The notes under the pieces were generated by a model. That model saw only the letters and a program-made list of their open reading frames with translations, searched no databases and was not told where the DNA came from. Source: Mycobacterium sp. OAS707 (GTDB lineage: Bacteria; Actinomycetota; Actinomycetes; Mycobacteriales; Mycobacteriaceae). Taken from it: a DNA stretch of 64,000 nucleotides. Each line of letters begins with the position of its first letter. Position 1 is the stretch's first letter. Both the position numbers and the translations under genes were made by a program. Shown piece after piece: positions 45,344-54,853 of this stretch. The DNA lies in the NCBI RefSeq assembly GCF_014873705.1, contig NZ_JADBDS010000003.1, positions 992,001 through 1,056,000 of the forward strand. The letters run 5' to 3'.

Positions 45344-46081
45344 CTACTGCGTCGTAGCCCTGCCTGCACTCAGATCGCGGTAGGTGTACACCAGGAACAA
45401 CACCGCCACGGGCGCGAAGACGAGCAGCCCGACTACCAGTAACACCTCGCCGACGAGGATCAGGCCGACGAACGTCAGCGTCACCGACAACGCTGTCCAG
45501 AAATCGCCCCGCGAGATCGCGCGGCTGGCCCTCAGCGCATCGAGCGGCGACAGGTCACCGTCGAGCAGAGCGACAAGCGCGAACACCAACCAGACGCTCA
45601 CCACGACTCCCGGCAGCCAGCACAGCGCGAAGCCGACGGCGATCAGCGCCGCAACCAGAAGTTGCGTCCCGACGGCTGCACCGATTCTGCGCGGTTTGAA
45701 GAAGCACCCCAGCGGGGCGCGGTACCCGTCGGCGATGCGCAGGATGCCGGAGAGGTACGCGGACTGCATCACCGCGCCGACGGCGACCATCACGCCCGCC
45801 CCTACAAGCCTGACGATGTTGGCCGGCGTCGAGAGGTACGCGACCATCGAGGCGGCGGCATCGTGGGGCGGTGATAGGTCGACCAGATTCGTGTGCGGGG
45901 CGGCGTCGACGGCGATGTCCAGTCCGAGGAAGAGACCGACGGTGATGGTGCTGTACACCAGGGTCGCGACCATCAGCGCCACAGCATTCTGACTGAATAC
46001 GGAGAACGCCCAGGAAACGGCCGCGCCGATTCGATACCGCCGCGGCGGGTAGGGGGCTGCTGCCGGATATTGAGATGTCAT
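45344..46081 (-). CDS. Polytopic membrane protein, glycerophosphodiesterase-membrane-domain-like
   Basis: Membrane protein of 245 residues with about five or six transmembrane helices, the first in VSWAFSVFSQNAVALMVATL after a Tyr/Pro-rich N-terminus (SQYPAAAPYPPRRYRIG). It resembles the DUF975-like and glycerophosphoryl-diester-phosphodiesterase membrane domain families, without any catalytic residues. Function unknown. It is downstream of the sugar transport operon but separated by 141 bp with no clear terminator. Confidence 0.75.
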   Translation of the reverse strand: MTSQYPAAAPYPPRRYRIGAAVSWAFSVFSQNAVALMVATLVYSTITVGLFLGLDIAVDAAPHTNLVDLSPPHDAAASMVAYLSTPANIVRLVGAGVMVAVGAVMQSAYLSGILRIADGYRAPLGCFFKPRRIGAAVGTQLLVAALIAVGFALCWLPGVVVSVWLVFALVALLDGDLSPLDALRASRAISRGDFWTALSVTLTFVGLILVGEVLLVVGLLVFAPVAVLFLVYTYRDLSAGRATTQ

Positions 46082-46222
46082 GGTCGTGCTCCAAGCGTCA
46101 GCGGCGCGGACATGCTTGGTGGGCAGTCGCCGCGGGCACCCACTCACAGGTATGGGCGCAACGGGACCCGGTTGGGGACAGTTTCAGCGGCGCCAGTCGC
46201 GACGCCTACTCAAAGTTCCTGT

Positions 46223-47320
46223 TCAAGCGTGGCCGAGGGAGACGTGCTCGCGGGTACGGCGCACGTCGCCGGTCTCGGCGTCGAAGAAGTACGTCCGGTC
46301 CTGCGGCAGGGCAAGCCCAATTCGCACTCCGCTGACCAACTCGGTGCCAGCCGGAGCGTTCACGATCACCGGCACCCGTCGTCCGCCGACCTCTACCTGG
46401 GCCGTCACCAGGACGTGACTGCCGAGCGGCTCGGTGAAGTCGACGCGAGCAGGCACCATGCCGTCGATGTAGCTGGTGTGCAACTGCAGATGCTCGGGCC
46501 GTACGCCGACGGTCACCGGGCCATCGGGCGAGGGAACGGCGGTCACCTCCGTCTCGCCGACGTGCAGGACGCCGGAGCGGATGACGCCCGGAATCAGGTT
46601 CATCGGCGGGCTGCCCATGAACGCGGCCACGAAGGTGTTGGCGGGGCGGTTGTAGATGTCGTCGGTGGTCCCGATCTGTTGTACTTCGCCACCTGCCATC
46701 ACACAAAGCCGATCACCCAACGTCATCGCCTCGACCTGATCATGGGTGACGTAGATCGAGGTCACCGGAACCTCACGGTGGAGCCGTTTCAGATCACCGC
46801 GAACCTGGTTGCGCAGCTTGGCATCCAGATTCGACAGCGGCTCGTCGAGCAGGAAGGCCTGCGGTTTACGCACCAGCGCACGCCCCATGGCCACTCGCTG
46901 CCGCTGACCGCCCGACAGCTGGCCAGGCTTGCGGTCGAGCAGTTCGGTGATCTGCAGCAGTTCTGCCGTTTCCCGGACCCTTCGCTCGACCTCGGCCCGG
47001 GGCGTCCGGCGTTGACGCAGACCGTACGCCAGATTGCGGTACACCGACATGTGGGGATACAAGGCGTAGTTCTGGAACACCATCGCGATGTCGCGTTCCC
47101 CCGGTGCAAGGTTGTTGACGACCGCGCCGCCGATTCTGATCTCGCCCGAGGTCGGCTTGTCGAGTCCGGCCAGCAGGCGCAGTGCGGTGCTCTTGCCGCA
47201 GCCCGACGGGCCAACCAGAATCAGGAATTCGCCTTCGGCCACAGTCAGATTGAGGCCGTTGAGTGCGGTCACTCCCCCGGCGTACCGTCGTGTGACGTCA
47301 CGAAACTCTACTTCGGTCAT
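46223..47320 (-). CDS. Sugar ABC transporter ATPase (MsmK/UgpC type)
   Basis: ABC ATPase of 365 residues. Walker A GPSGCGKST, signature LSGGQRQ, Walker B LLDEPLSNLDA and H-loop THDQ are complete. The C-terminal about 130 residues form the TOBE regulatory domain (VRPEHLQL), as in MalK/MsmK/UgpC. It powers the importer encoded by the two permeases and the binding protein just upstream, 2 bp from the second permease gene, so all components are here rather than borrowed. Confidence 0.95.
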   Translation of the reverse strand: MTEVEFRDVTRRYAGGVTALNGLNLTVAEGEFLILVGPSGCGKSTALRLLAGLDKPTSGEIRIGGAVVNNLAPGERDIAMVFQNYALYPHMSVYRNLAYGLRQRRTPRAEVERRVRETAELLQITELLDRKPGQLSGGQRQRVAMGRALVRKPQAFLLDEPLSNLDAKLRNQVRGDLKRLHREVPVTSIYVTHDQVEAMTLGDRLCVMAGGEVQQIGTTDDIYNRPANTFVAAFMGSPPMNLIPGVIRSGVLHVGETEVTAVPSPDGPVTVGVRPEHLQLHTSYIDGMVPARVDFTEPLGSHVLVTAQVEVGGRRVPVIVNAPAGTELVSGVRIGLALPQDRTYFFDAETGDVRRTREHVSLGHA

Positions 47321-47322
47321 GT

Positions 47323-48237
47323 TCAACCCTTCAGTCCGGTATTGGCCACCGACTGGACGAAGTATCGCTGCGCTCCAATGAAGACCAGCAGCATCGGCAA
47401 CAAGCTCATCACGTTGGCCGCCATCAACAGCGGCCATTTCACGCGGTGCGCGCCCTGAAAGTAGCTGAGCCCCAACGGAACCGTCATCTGGTCATGGGAG
47501 GTGATCACGATCAGCGGCCACAGGAAGTCGTTCCACGATGTCAGCACCGTCAACGCTGCCAGCGTCGACAATGCAGGCAGCGACAGCGGCAGCACGATCT
47601 TGAACAGCACACCAAGCCGCGACGTGCCGTCCACCCGGGCGGCTTCCTCGAGTTCGACGGGCACCGTCTGAAAGAATTGGCGCAGAAAGAAGATCCCGAA
47701 TGCCGTCGCCAAGTTCGGCAACATCAACGCGCCGATGTGGTCGATCCCCAAACCCGCCCACACGTTGTCGCCGAACCATTTGACGATCAGGAACACCGGG
47801 ATCATCGTGACCTGGAAGGGCACCATCAGGGTTGCCATCAAAGTGACGAAAAGTGCTCCGCGACCGAGGAATCGAATCCGGGCGAATGCGTAGCCGGCCA
47901 AACTGCAGACGACTAGGTTGCTCACCAGCACCACCAGGGTCACCATGACGCTGTTGAGAAAGAAGTGGCCGAACGGCGCGGCCGCCCATGCCTCGGAGTA
48001 GTTCTCGAACCGCGGGCTCTCCGGTATCAACACCGGCGGAAACCGGTTGGCCTCACCCTCGGTTTCCAGCGAAGTGACCAACATCCACAACAGGGGGACG
48101 ACCAGCAGGAAGCTCAGCGGAATGAGCACCAGGTGCCACGGACTGAAACCCAGCCGCGACCGCCGCTCACTGACGGGCGCCAGCGGTTCCTGCGCCTCGG
48201 GTTCTGCTGTGAGAGTGGACAATTGCGGCGTTGTCAT
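47323..48237 (-). CDS. Sugar ABC transporter permease (MalG-like)
   Basis: Inner membrane permease of 304 residues with six helices and the EAA loop in VELEEAARVDGTSRLGVLFKIVLPLSLP. It forms the channel with the MalF-like partner and uses the ATPase next to it. Its ATG overlaps the upstream permease stop as ATGA. A 30-residue Pro/Glu-rich N-tail precedes the first helix. Confidence 0.93.
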   Translation of the reverse strand: MTTPQLSTLTAEPEAQEPLAPVSERRSRLGFSPWHLVLIPLSFLLVVPLLWMLVTSLETEGEANRFPPVLIPESPRFENYSEAWAAAPFGHFFLNSVMVTLVVLVSNLVVCSLAGYAFARIRFLGRGALFVTLMATLMVPFQVTMIPVFLIVKWFGDNVWAGLGIDHIGALMLPNLATAFGIFFLRQFFQTVPVELEEAARVDGTSRLGVLFKIVLPLSLPALSTLAALTVLTSWNDFLWPLIVITSHDQMTVPLGLSYFQGAHRVKWPLLMAANVMSLLPMLLVFIGAQRYFVQSVANTGLKG

Positions 48238-49127
48238 GAGATGTGTGCATACTTCCTGGCGACACGGAACTGGACTGCGGTGATCAAGAGGATGACCACG
48301 AACAGCGCGTAGGCCATCGCCGCGGCGTAGCCCGCATCGAACTGCACGAAGGCGCGGTCCCACAGGTAGTACACGATGACGGTGGTGGCGCGCAGCGGCC
48401 CGCCACGCGTGGTCGCATACACCTCGTCGAACAGTTGCAACGCGTTGATCGTCAGCCACACGACGAGGAACAGATTCGCCGGGCCCAGCAATGGCACCGT
48501 GATGGTGCGAAAGCGTGTGAACGCCGTCGCACCGTCGATCGCTGCGGCCTCATGCAACTCGGCCGGGACTCCCTGCAGCGCGGCCAGATACACGATGACC
48601 GAGAAACCCGTCCAGCCCCAGATGGTCATCGCCACGATCACATACAGCGCCTGCGTCGGTGATGCCAGGAACGGTTGTGACTGCACCCCAACGGAATTGA
48701 GCGCCGCGTTGACCAGACCATAGTCACGATCCGTCAGCCACAAGAAGATGATGCCCTGCGAGATGGTCGACACCGCCATCGTGATGTACGCGGTCGTTCG
48801 GTACACCGAGATGAAGCGAACCGAGCGATTCATCGCCGACGCGACGAACAAGCCGACCAGCATGGTGCCCGGGACGAACAGCGCCGTGTAGACGATAGTG
48901 TGCTTGATCGCTTCGACGAAGACGGGATCGGTGGCCAGCTTGCGGTAATTGTCGAGACCCACCCACGGCGTCTCCGGGGTGAGCAGATCGGAGTGCTGGA
49001 ACGACAGCACCAGCGACATGACCACCGGCAGCAGGCCGAATATCCCGATGAGCACCGCTGCGGGGCTCACCAGCGTCCACCCCGACAGGCTGTCTGAGCG
49101 ACCGATACGGTCCAGCAATGCGGGCAT
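48234..49127 (-). CDS. Sugar ABC transporter permease (MalF/UgpA-like)
   Basis: Permease of 297 residues, six helices, with the EAA motif in ELHEAAAIDGATAFTRFRTITVPLL. It is the MalF-type partner of the next permease. It is 7 bp downstream of the binding protein gene and overlaps the following permease by 4 bp. Confidence 0.93.
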   Translation of the reverse strand: MPALLDRIGRSDSLSGWTLVSPAAVLIGIFGLLPVVMSLVLSFQHSDLLTPETPWVGLDNYRKLATDPVFVEAIKHTIVYTALFVPGTMLVGLFVASAMNRSVRFISVYRTTAYITMAVSTISQGIIFLWLTDRDYGLVNAALNSVGVQSQPFLASPTQALYVIVAMTIWGWTGFSVIVYLAALQGVPAELHEAAAIDGATAFTRFRTITVPLLGPANLFLVVWLTINALQLFDEVYATTRGGPLRATTVIVYYLWDRAFVQFDAGYAAAMAYALFVVILLITAVQFRVARKYAHIS

Positions 49128-49134
49128 CTGACTC

Positions 49135-50415
49135 CTACTTGCCGGCCAGGGCGGTGTCGGCGGCCTGCACCGCGGAGTTCAGCGCCGCTGCCGGTTGATC
49201 TTTGCCGAGCATCACCGAAACGATCGCCTGACCGAGAGCTTCTGAGATGGCGGGGTACTGCTCGACCTGCGGTCTGACCTTCTTGACGTTGTTCAGGTTC
49301 TCCACGAATGTCGCACTGCCTGGCAGCTTTTCGTTCATCTTCGCCAGCAGGTCGGCATCCTTGCCGACAGAGATGCGGGTCGGCAGATCGCCGGTGCCCA
49401 ACGAGAAGGCCTTGACCTGCTCCGGTGCGGTCAGCCACTTCACGAAGTCGAGCGCTGCCTGCTTCTTCTTGTCACCGTTGTTGAAGACCACCCAGTTGTC
49501 CGGTCCGGAAATCGTCTGATGCGCACCGGCCGAACCGGAGAACGTCGGCATCACCTGCACGCCGTAGTCGATGTCGCTGAGGGAACTCAGATCCCACGGG
49601 CCGGTGACCAGCATGGCGACCTTGCCGCTGTTCATCAGCTTCGGCCCGTTCTCGTTGGTGGTGTCCAGGTACAACGACTTGTCGGTGACAGCCATCTGCT
49701 GCAGCGTAGTCAGCGCCTTGACGCCCGCCTCCGAGTTGAACGTCGCGTGCTGGTTGTCGGCGGACAGGATGTCGCCGCCGGCCTCCCAGAGCATCGGAAC
49801 GTAGTGCCAGACCGTGTCCTCGCTGCCGTCGGCAGGAATGAGCCAGCCGTACTGCCCCTTGGTGGGATCGGTCAGCTTCGCGGCCGCGGCGCGGAAGTCG
49901 TCCCACGTCCAGGTCGGTGAGGGCGGCGCGACGCCGGCGTCGGCGAACAGCTTCTTGTTGTAGACGATCGCGAGGTTGTCGACCAGTGCGGGGACGCCGA
50001 CGATCTTGTCCCCCACGGTGGCCGCCTGCCGCTCGGCCGGATAGAAGTCGTCCCACTTCCAATCCGGTGCAGAGACGACGTCGGACATGTTGACCAGCTG
50101 TGGGATCTTGGCGATGTTGGGCGACCACGAACCGAACATGTAGGCGACGTCGGGCGCACTGTTTCCCCGCACGGCGGTCAGAACCTTCTGCAGCACAAGG
50201 TCATTGCTGGAGTACAACTCGGTGACTTTGACGTCGGGATGCGCCTTGTTGTACTGGTCGATCAGCCCCTTGAACACGTCGCCCTCGGTGTCCTGGTAGC
50301 CGTGCCACACGGCGATCTCGACCGGGCCCGAGGATGACGTGCCGCCACCGCCGCAGGCGGCGAGCACGAGCGCCAAGACAGCTACCAGAGCAAGGCCCAG
50401 CCGGCGTCCAATCAC
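49135..50415 (-). CDS. Sugar ABC transporter substrate-binding lipoprotein
   Basis: Lipoprotein of 426 residues of the family-1 extracellular solute-binding type. The lipobox LAAC places the lipidated Cys near residue 21. Segments VWHGYQDTEG and GVPALVDNLAIVYNKKLFADAG are typical of sugar binders. The GTG at 50415 is eight bases after AAAGGAG. The ligand is a sugar or glycoside taken up for the enzymes upstream; which one cannot be read from sequence. It is 5 bp after the GH4 gene. Confidence 0.93.
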   Translation of the reverse strand: MIGRRLGLALVAVLALVLAACGGGGTSSSGPVEIAVWHGYQDTEGDVFKGLIDQYNKAHPDVKVTELYSSNDLVLQKVLTAVRGNSAPDVAYMFGSWSPNIAKIPQLVNMSDVVSAPDWKWDDFYPAERQAATVGDKIVGVPALVDNLAIVYNKKLFADAGVAPPSPTWTWDDFRAAAAKLTDPTKGQYGWLIPADGSEDTVWHYVPMLWEAGGDILSADNQHATFNSEAGVKALTTLQQMAVTDKSLYLDTTNENGPKLMNSGKVAMLVTGPWDLSSLSDIDYGVQVMPTFSGSAGAHQTISGPDNWVVFNNGDKKKQAALDFVKWLTAPEQVKAFSLGTGDLPTRISVGKDADLLAKMNEKLPGSATFVENLNNVKKVRPQVEQYPAISEALGQAIVSVMLGKDQPAAALNSAVQAADTALAGK

Positions 50416-50420
50416 GGTGA

Positions 50421-51731
50421 TCACTCCTTTGTTGATGAGCGCAGCGGCTCGGGTAGTAGGTCCGCATGCGCGATCGTGAGCTCGTCGCACAGCTGCCAGA
50501 TCTGATCGGCAGTCAGCGTGGCCGCGGTGTTCGGGTCCACCATGGCCGCCGCGCGCACCAGACGTGGGTCCCCGTCGACGGCCGCACGCACTGCGAGGTC
50601 GACAGGCCCGAGGAAACTGCGGTTGAGTGCCGCGCACTGCGGCGGCAGGTCGCCCACCTTCATCGGATGAGCGCCCAACGCGTCGAGCAGTGTGGGGACT
50701 TCGACGGCCACACCGTCGGGCAGGTTGGTGATCAGACCCGCGTTGACGACGTTCGCCGAGATCACTCGCGTGGTGCCTGTCTCAAGGGAGTGGATCACCT
50801 GCGGTGCGTACTCCGTGGACGTGGTGTCCACCGGCAGTGAGTTCGCGGTGACCAATTCGGCTCGCACGCGGTCATATTCGGCGAGGTTGCGCTCGCTGAT
50901 GGCCACGTATTCGCCGATGTTGATCCGCAGCCGCTGCACCTCGCTCGGATGGTGCAGATACCACGGCACGTATTCGCTGGAGTGCTCGCTCGTCTCCGTG
51001 GGGTAGTAGCCGAGTCGGCGGTACATGTCGACTCGCACACGCCTGCGTAGCTCCGGGTCGTCGTGAATTCGCTGATCCAGCAACGGATAGAGATCCTGGC
51101 CGCCGCGCTCCCACCGCAGCACCCACGCTTGGTGGTTCACTCCGGCCGACCAATAGGTCACCTCGTCGTACGGGACGGAGATGAGCTCGCACAGCCCGAC
51201 CATCGTCCAGTACACGGAGTGACACAGCCCGAGGACCTTCAATCGCGGGGCGACGTGGTGCAGGAAGGTGACGTTCATGGCCATCGGATTGGTGTAGTTG
51301 AGCAGCCACGCGTCGGGGCACACCTGTTCCATGTCACGGGCGATGTCGGCCAGCACGGGAAATGTCCTGAGCCCGCGGAAGATTCCGCCGACGCCGATGG
51401 TGTCGCCGATGGTCTGGTGCAGTCCGAACTTCGCCGGTATCTGGAAGTCGCGCAGGGTGGCTTCATGCATGCCGACCTGGATGACGTTGATGACGTAGTC
51501 GGCACCATCGAGCGCGCGTAGTCGGTCGAGCGTCGCGACCACTTCTGGTTGGGCGCCGGCCGCCACTGCGGTGGCGCGGGCGATCGCCTCCGCTGTCTGC
51601 AGACGCTGCGCGTCGATGTCGTGCAACACAACGCGAATCGATGCGAGTTCCGGGAAGGACAAGATGTCCCCGAGTAGCTCGCGGGTGAACTCGACGCTGC
51701 CGGCACCGATGATGACGACCGTCGGCTTCAT
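50421..51731 (-). CDS. GH4-family glycosidase, alpha-galactosidase-like
   Basis: NAD- and metal-dependent glycosidase of 436 residues. The Rossmann start is VVIIGAGSVEF; the NYTNPMAMNV, GLCHSVYW (metal Cys/His) and SAGVNHQAWVLRW motifs are those of GH4. The family includes alpha-galactosidases, 6-phospho-beta-glucosidases and alpha-glucuronidases; the NYTNPM/CHS pattern fits alpha-galactosidase best, and an amino-sugar glycoside is possible given its neighbours. Start overlaps the transporter stop as ATGA. Confidence 0.9.
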   Translation of the reverse strand: MKPTVVIIGAGSVEFTRELLGDILSFPELASIRVVLHDIDAQRLQTAEAIARATAVAAGAQPEVVATLDRLRALDGADYVINVIQVGMHEATLRDFQIPAKFGLHQTIGDTIGVGGIFRGLRTFPVLADIARDMEQVCPDAWLLNYTNPMAMNVTFLHHVAPRLKVLGLCHSVYWTMVGLCELISVPYDEVTYWSAGVNHQAWVLRWERGGQDLYPLLDQRIHDDPELRRRVRVDMYRRLGYYPTETSEHSSEYVPWYLHHPSEVQRLRINIGEYVAISERNLAEYDRVRAELVTANSLPVDTTSTEYAPQVIHSLETGTTRVISANVVNAGLITNLPDGVAVEVPTLLDALGAHPMKVGDLPPQCAALNRSFLGPVDLAVRAAVDGDPRLVRAAAMVDPNTAATLTADQIWQLCDELTIAHADLLPEPLRSSTKE

Positions 51732-52690
51732 GTCAGGCTCCCTGGCTGACTCTTGGCGGAAACGGCCGGTTCCAGGACCGCCGCCGTGGGTGCTTCACCG
51801 CGTTTCTCGTCGCTGTACACCATCAGCGTCGAGCCGACGAGCGCCAGCACGATGCCGACCGCGCCATACGGACTGGGTAGCGTCTGGTAGGCGACGAGGG
51901 ACACGATGATGGTCAGCGCCGGGGCAAGCGCGTTGGTGGTCGGCGCGACGATGGTGGCCTTGCCGCGGCTGAGCGCCATCACCAGAAACAGCGCGCCAAC
52001 CGCGTTGAGCAGCTGGGTTGCCGCCGTCAATGCCGGTGCCTGCCAGGGAAAGTCGGTTGGAAGACCGCCGAGCGAGATCAGCGCAACCGGGATCAACAGG
52101 ATGGCGCTGATGGCCATCCACCCGAAGGTGGTGGCGTCGTTGACCCCGATCGTCGCCGTCTTGCGCATGAAATAGGCCTGCACGCCCCACGCCACGCAGA
52201 TCAAGATGGCCAGCGGCAGCCACGGGCCCGACGACCGGTCGGAATCCCCGCCGGTGATGCTGAACAGCACGATGGCCGCCAATGCCGCGACGAGGCCGAC
52301 GCAGGCCAGTGTGCTGATCCGTTCGCGCAACAACACCATCGCCATGATCACGGTGATCGCCGGTGAGATCGAAACGATCGGGAAGATGAGGTAGGCCGGA
52401 CCCATGGTCAGCGCCTGGAACAACAGCAGTTGGCCGCCCGCACCCGTAAGGCCGATGAGTAGCCCGTAGATCGTGGCTTGGGGCCTGCGGTCGAAGTGCT
52501 GGCCGCGCAGCACGAAGACCGCGGGGATGATCATCGTCAGCGCCCAGATGCTGTAGATCATCTGGTCGGGGTAGCCATACCAGTTTGCGGGTAGCGCCGA
52601 GAACGCTCCCCAGATTCCCCAGAACACGATCAGCAGCGCGGCGTAGAAGATCCAGCTGCGGGTGGCCTTGCTCGTCGGTGCGGCGGTCAC
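51728..52690 (-). CDS. EamA-family (DMT) transporter
   Basis: Integral membrane protein of 320 residues with about ten helices in two EamA repeats, from WIFYAALLIVFWGIWGAF onward. The family moves amino acids, nucleotide sugars or small metabolites, often outward. It is embedded in the sugar operon between the kinase gene (17 bp away) and GH4 (4-bp overlap), next to a full ABC importer. It might export an overflow product or move a second substrate. GTG start at 52690. Confidence 0.85.
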   Translation of the reverse strand: MTAAPTSKATRSWIFYAALLIVFWGIWGAFSALPANWYGYPDQMIYSIWALTMIIPAVFVLRGQHFDRRPQATIYGLLIGLTGAGGQLLLFQALTMGPAYLIFPIVSISPAITVIMAMVLLRERISTLACVGLVAALAAIVLFSITGGDSDRSSGPWLPLAILICVAWGVQAYFMRKTATIGVNDATTFGWMAISAILLIPVALISLGGLPTDFPWQAPALTAATQLLNAVGALFLVMALSRGKATIVAPTTNALAPALTIIVSLVAYQTLPSPYGAVGIVLALVGSTLMVYSDEKRGEAPTAAVLEPAVSAKSQPGSLT

Positions 52691-52707
52691 GGTGTCTTCA
52701 CCTCGAA

Positions 52708-53679
52708 TCAGGTTGTGCTGGTGGTCAGTTGGTGCAGCGCGCTCGGATTCAACGGCCGGCCGCTGTGCTTGGCGGCGTACAACGCTGCCCCTACCGCCGG
52801 GTCGAGCAGCGGACGCTGCAAGTCGTACTTGGCGGGCTGCTGCTGGAGAACACTCAGGAACCGCTCGAGGAAGCCCTGGTCGGAGAACATGCCGCCCGAG
52901 TAGGACACCGCAACGGTCTCCTGGTCGGTGAATCCGACGAGTTTCCTTGTGGTTTCGATGAGCATGACCAACTCGTCGGCAGCTTCGGACAGGATCTTGA
53001 CCGCCACAGGATCTGCGGCGTAAGCCGCCTTGCAGACGGTGGTCGACAAAGCGGCTATCGAACTGCGGTTGCCGGACCACTTGTCGATGACCAGGCTCAC
53101 CACGTCGAGATCACCTGCCAGATGCAGGTGCTCCTTGAACAGGGTGTACAGCGGTCCCCGCACGAGCCTGCCGTCGCTCATCCGGCTGAACGCGTTGAGG
53201 CCCTGCGCGGCAACCCAATACGCCGATCCCTCGTCGCCGAACAGCTCGCCCCAGCCGCCGACACGGTGCCCGACGCCCTGGCGTTCGCCGTAAGTCATGG
53301 ATCCGGTACCGCTGATGACGTTGATGCCGTCTTCGCAGGCCAGCGAGCCGGCCCAGCCGCAGACCATGTCGTTGTTGCAGCTATAACGATCGTGGCCCAG
53401 CACATGTCGAGGGGTTGCATCGAGTCGTTCGATGTCGTCGCTCGCCTCGCCATATCCCGGAATACCGAAGAACGCGGCGTCGATGTCGGCGGTTTCGATG
53501 CCGAGTTGGTCACAGATGTCGGAAATACCCTGCGCGAGAACGCGTTCGACCACGTCGAAGCCATCGTTGAAGTAGTACGACGTCGGCGCGGTCGCGCGGG
53601 CAAGGACATGTCCGCCGTCGTCGATCAGCGCGAACGCCGTCTTCGAACCGCCGCCGTCGACACCTAGGTAACGAGCCAT
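52708..53679 (-). CDS. BadF/BadG-type ATPase, probable amino-sugar kinase
   Basis: Sugar kinase of 323 residues in the BadF/BcrA (ASKHA) superfamily. The phosphate-1 motif is LGVDGGGSKTAFAL, the phosphate-2 region NVISGTGSMTYG, and GELFGDEGSAYWVA is strongly like N-acetylglucosamine kinases. It likely phosphorylates an N-acetylhexosamine such as GalNAc or GlcNAc at O6. Start ATG at 53679; an in-frame ATG at 53697 inside the upstream gene is an alternative. Confidence 0.88.
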   Translation of the reverse strand: MARYLGVDGGGSKTAFALIDDGGHVLARATAPTSYYFNDGFDVVERVLAQGISDICDQLGIETADIDAAFFGIPGYGEASDDIERLDATPRHVLGHDRYSCNNDMVCGWAGSLACEDGINVISGTGSMTYGERQGVGHRVGGWGELFGDEGSAYWVAAQGLNAFSRMSDGRLVRGPLYTLFKEHLHLAGDLDVVSLVIDKWSGNRSSIAALSTTVCKAAYAADPVAVKILSEAADELVMLIETTRKLVGFTDQETVAVSYSGGMFSDQGFLERFLSVLQQQPAKYDLQRPLLDPAVGAALYAAKHSGRPLNPSALHQLTTSTT

Positions 53680-53686
53680 GGTCTTC

Positions 53687-54853
53687 TCACCGCCCATTCG
53701 GGGTTTCAGGAGAGGTCATCGGGTAGATGGTCACGCCGCGCACCACGCGGCTTACTTCCCCGGACGGGAAAGGATTGTCCGGTGTCTTGGCGTATTCCAG
53801 TGAAGTGAACAGTGCAAGGTATTGCGCGAACACCAAGTAGCTCAGCGCCACTCGCGGGTCGTCGAGACCGTCGAGGCCGGGCAACACGATGGCAGGCCCG
53901 TGCGATGCCGGTATCGGATCGGTGCTGATGACCGTCACGGAAGACTGTCCGAGTTGCGCTCGGATCTCGGCGATGATGTCCAGGTCGTAACGGCGGGTGT
54001 ACGGGTCGGTCGAGACATAGATGACGACGTGGGTGTCGGCATCCAGCACCGATTTCGGTCCATGCCGGAATCCCAACGGAGAGTCGAAGTATGTGACGAC
54101 CTCGCCGGCAGTCAACTCGAGCAGTTTGAGCGCTGATTCACGCGCGAGACCCTCCAGGGGTCCGCTGCCCAGGTAGACGAATCGTTGCTTCTTGGCTCGG
54201 GCGAGGGCGCGGATATCGGGCTGCAGGCCGGTGACGTGTTCGGCAGCGCGGGCAAGTGCCTCGGCATCTTGGGGGCTGGCCGGTCCCAGCGTCATCAAGC
54301 AGGACAACAACATCGACGTCAGGCTCGATGTCATGGCGAAGCCCGTGTCGTTCGTGCGTTCAGGCATGTACACCACCCGTGAGTTCGGCCGTGCACGATG
54401 TGCGCGGCCCAACTCACCGTCCCGGTCACAGGTGTAGACGAGGTGCCAGGCGTCGGTGATGAGTTCGTCGGCGAGAACGGTGGTTGCCAAGCTCTCTGGA
54501 CTGTTCCCGGAGCGGCCGAAGGACACCAGCAGCGTGGGTGTCTCAGGCTCCAGGTAGTCCGAGGGGTTGGCGACGATATCCGTGGTGGGGATCGCGTCGA
54601 CACGCCTGCGCAGATGACGCCGCAGCGCAGGGGCGGCGATCTCACCCACGAAAGCGGAGCTCCCCGCCCCGGTCAGTATCACCCGCAGGTTCGGCCGGTT
54701 GAGTACGTCCAGCAGGAAGGAGCTGACACCGTCGTCGGCTCGCGCAGCGATCTCACGCCATGCGTCGGGTTGCTGGCCGATCTCCAGAATGGTTGCGCCG
54801 CCCTCGTTTTGGCCGGTGAGGCCGTCGCGGTCATGGACAGACGAGCTAGTCAT
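53687..54853 (-). CDS. SIS-domain sugar phosphate isomerase/deaminase (AgaS-like)
   Basis: Protein of 388 residues with two SIS domains, the first near ILTGAGSSAFVGEIAAPAL and SFGRSGNSPESLATT, the second near YLGSGPLEGLARESALKLLELT. This is the AgaS/GlmS-isomerase architecture used to deaminate and isomerise galactosamine-6-phosphate to tagatose-6-phosphate, or to isomerise related ketose/aldose phosphates. Start overlaps the GatZ-like gene end by 8 bp. Confidence 0.88.
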   Translation of the reverse strand: MTSSSVHDRDGLTGQNEGGATILEIGQQPDAWREIAARADDGVSSFLLDVLNRPNLRVILTGAGSSAFVGEIAAPALRRHLRRRVDAIPTTDIVANPSDYLEPETPTLLVSFGRSGNSPESLATTVLADELITDAWHLVYTCDRDGELGRAHRARPNSRVVYMPERTNDTGFAMTSSLTSMLLSCLMTLGPASPQDAEALARAAEHVTGLQPDIRALARAKKQRFVYLGSGPLEGLARESALKLLELTAGEVVTYFDSPLGFRHGPKSVLDADTHVVIYVSTDPYTRRYDLDIIAEIRAQLGQSSVTVISTDPIPASHGPAIVLPGLDGLDDPRVALSYLVFAQYLALFTSLEYAKTPDNPFPSGEVSRVVRGVTIYPMTSPETPNGR

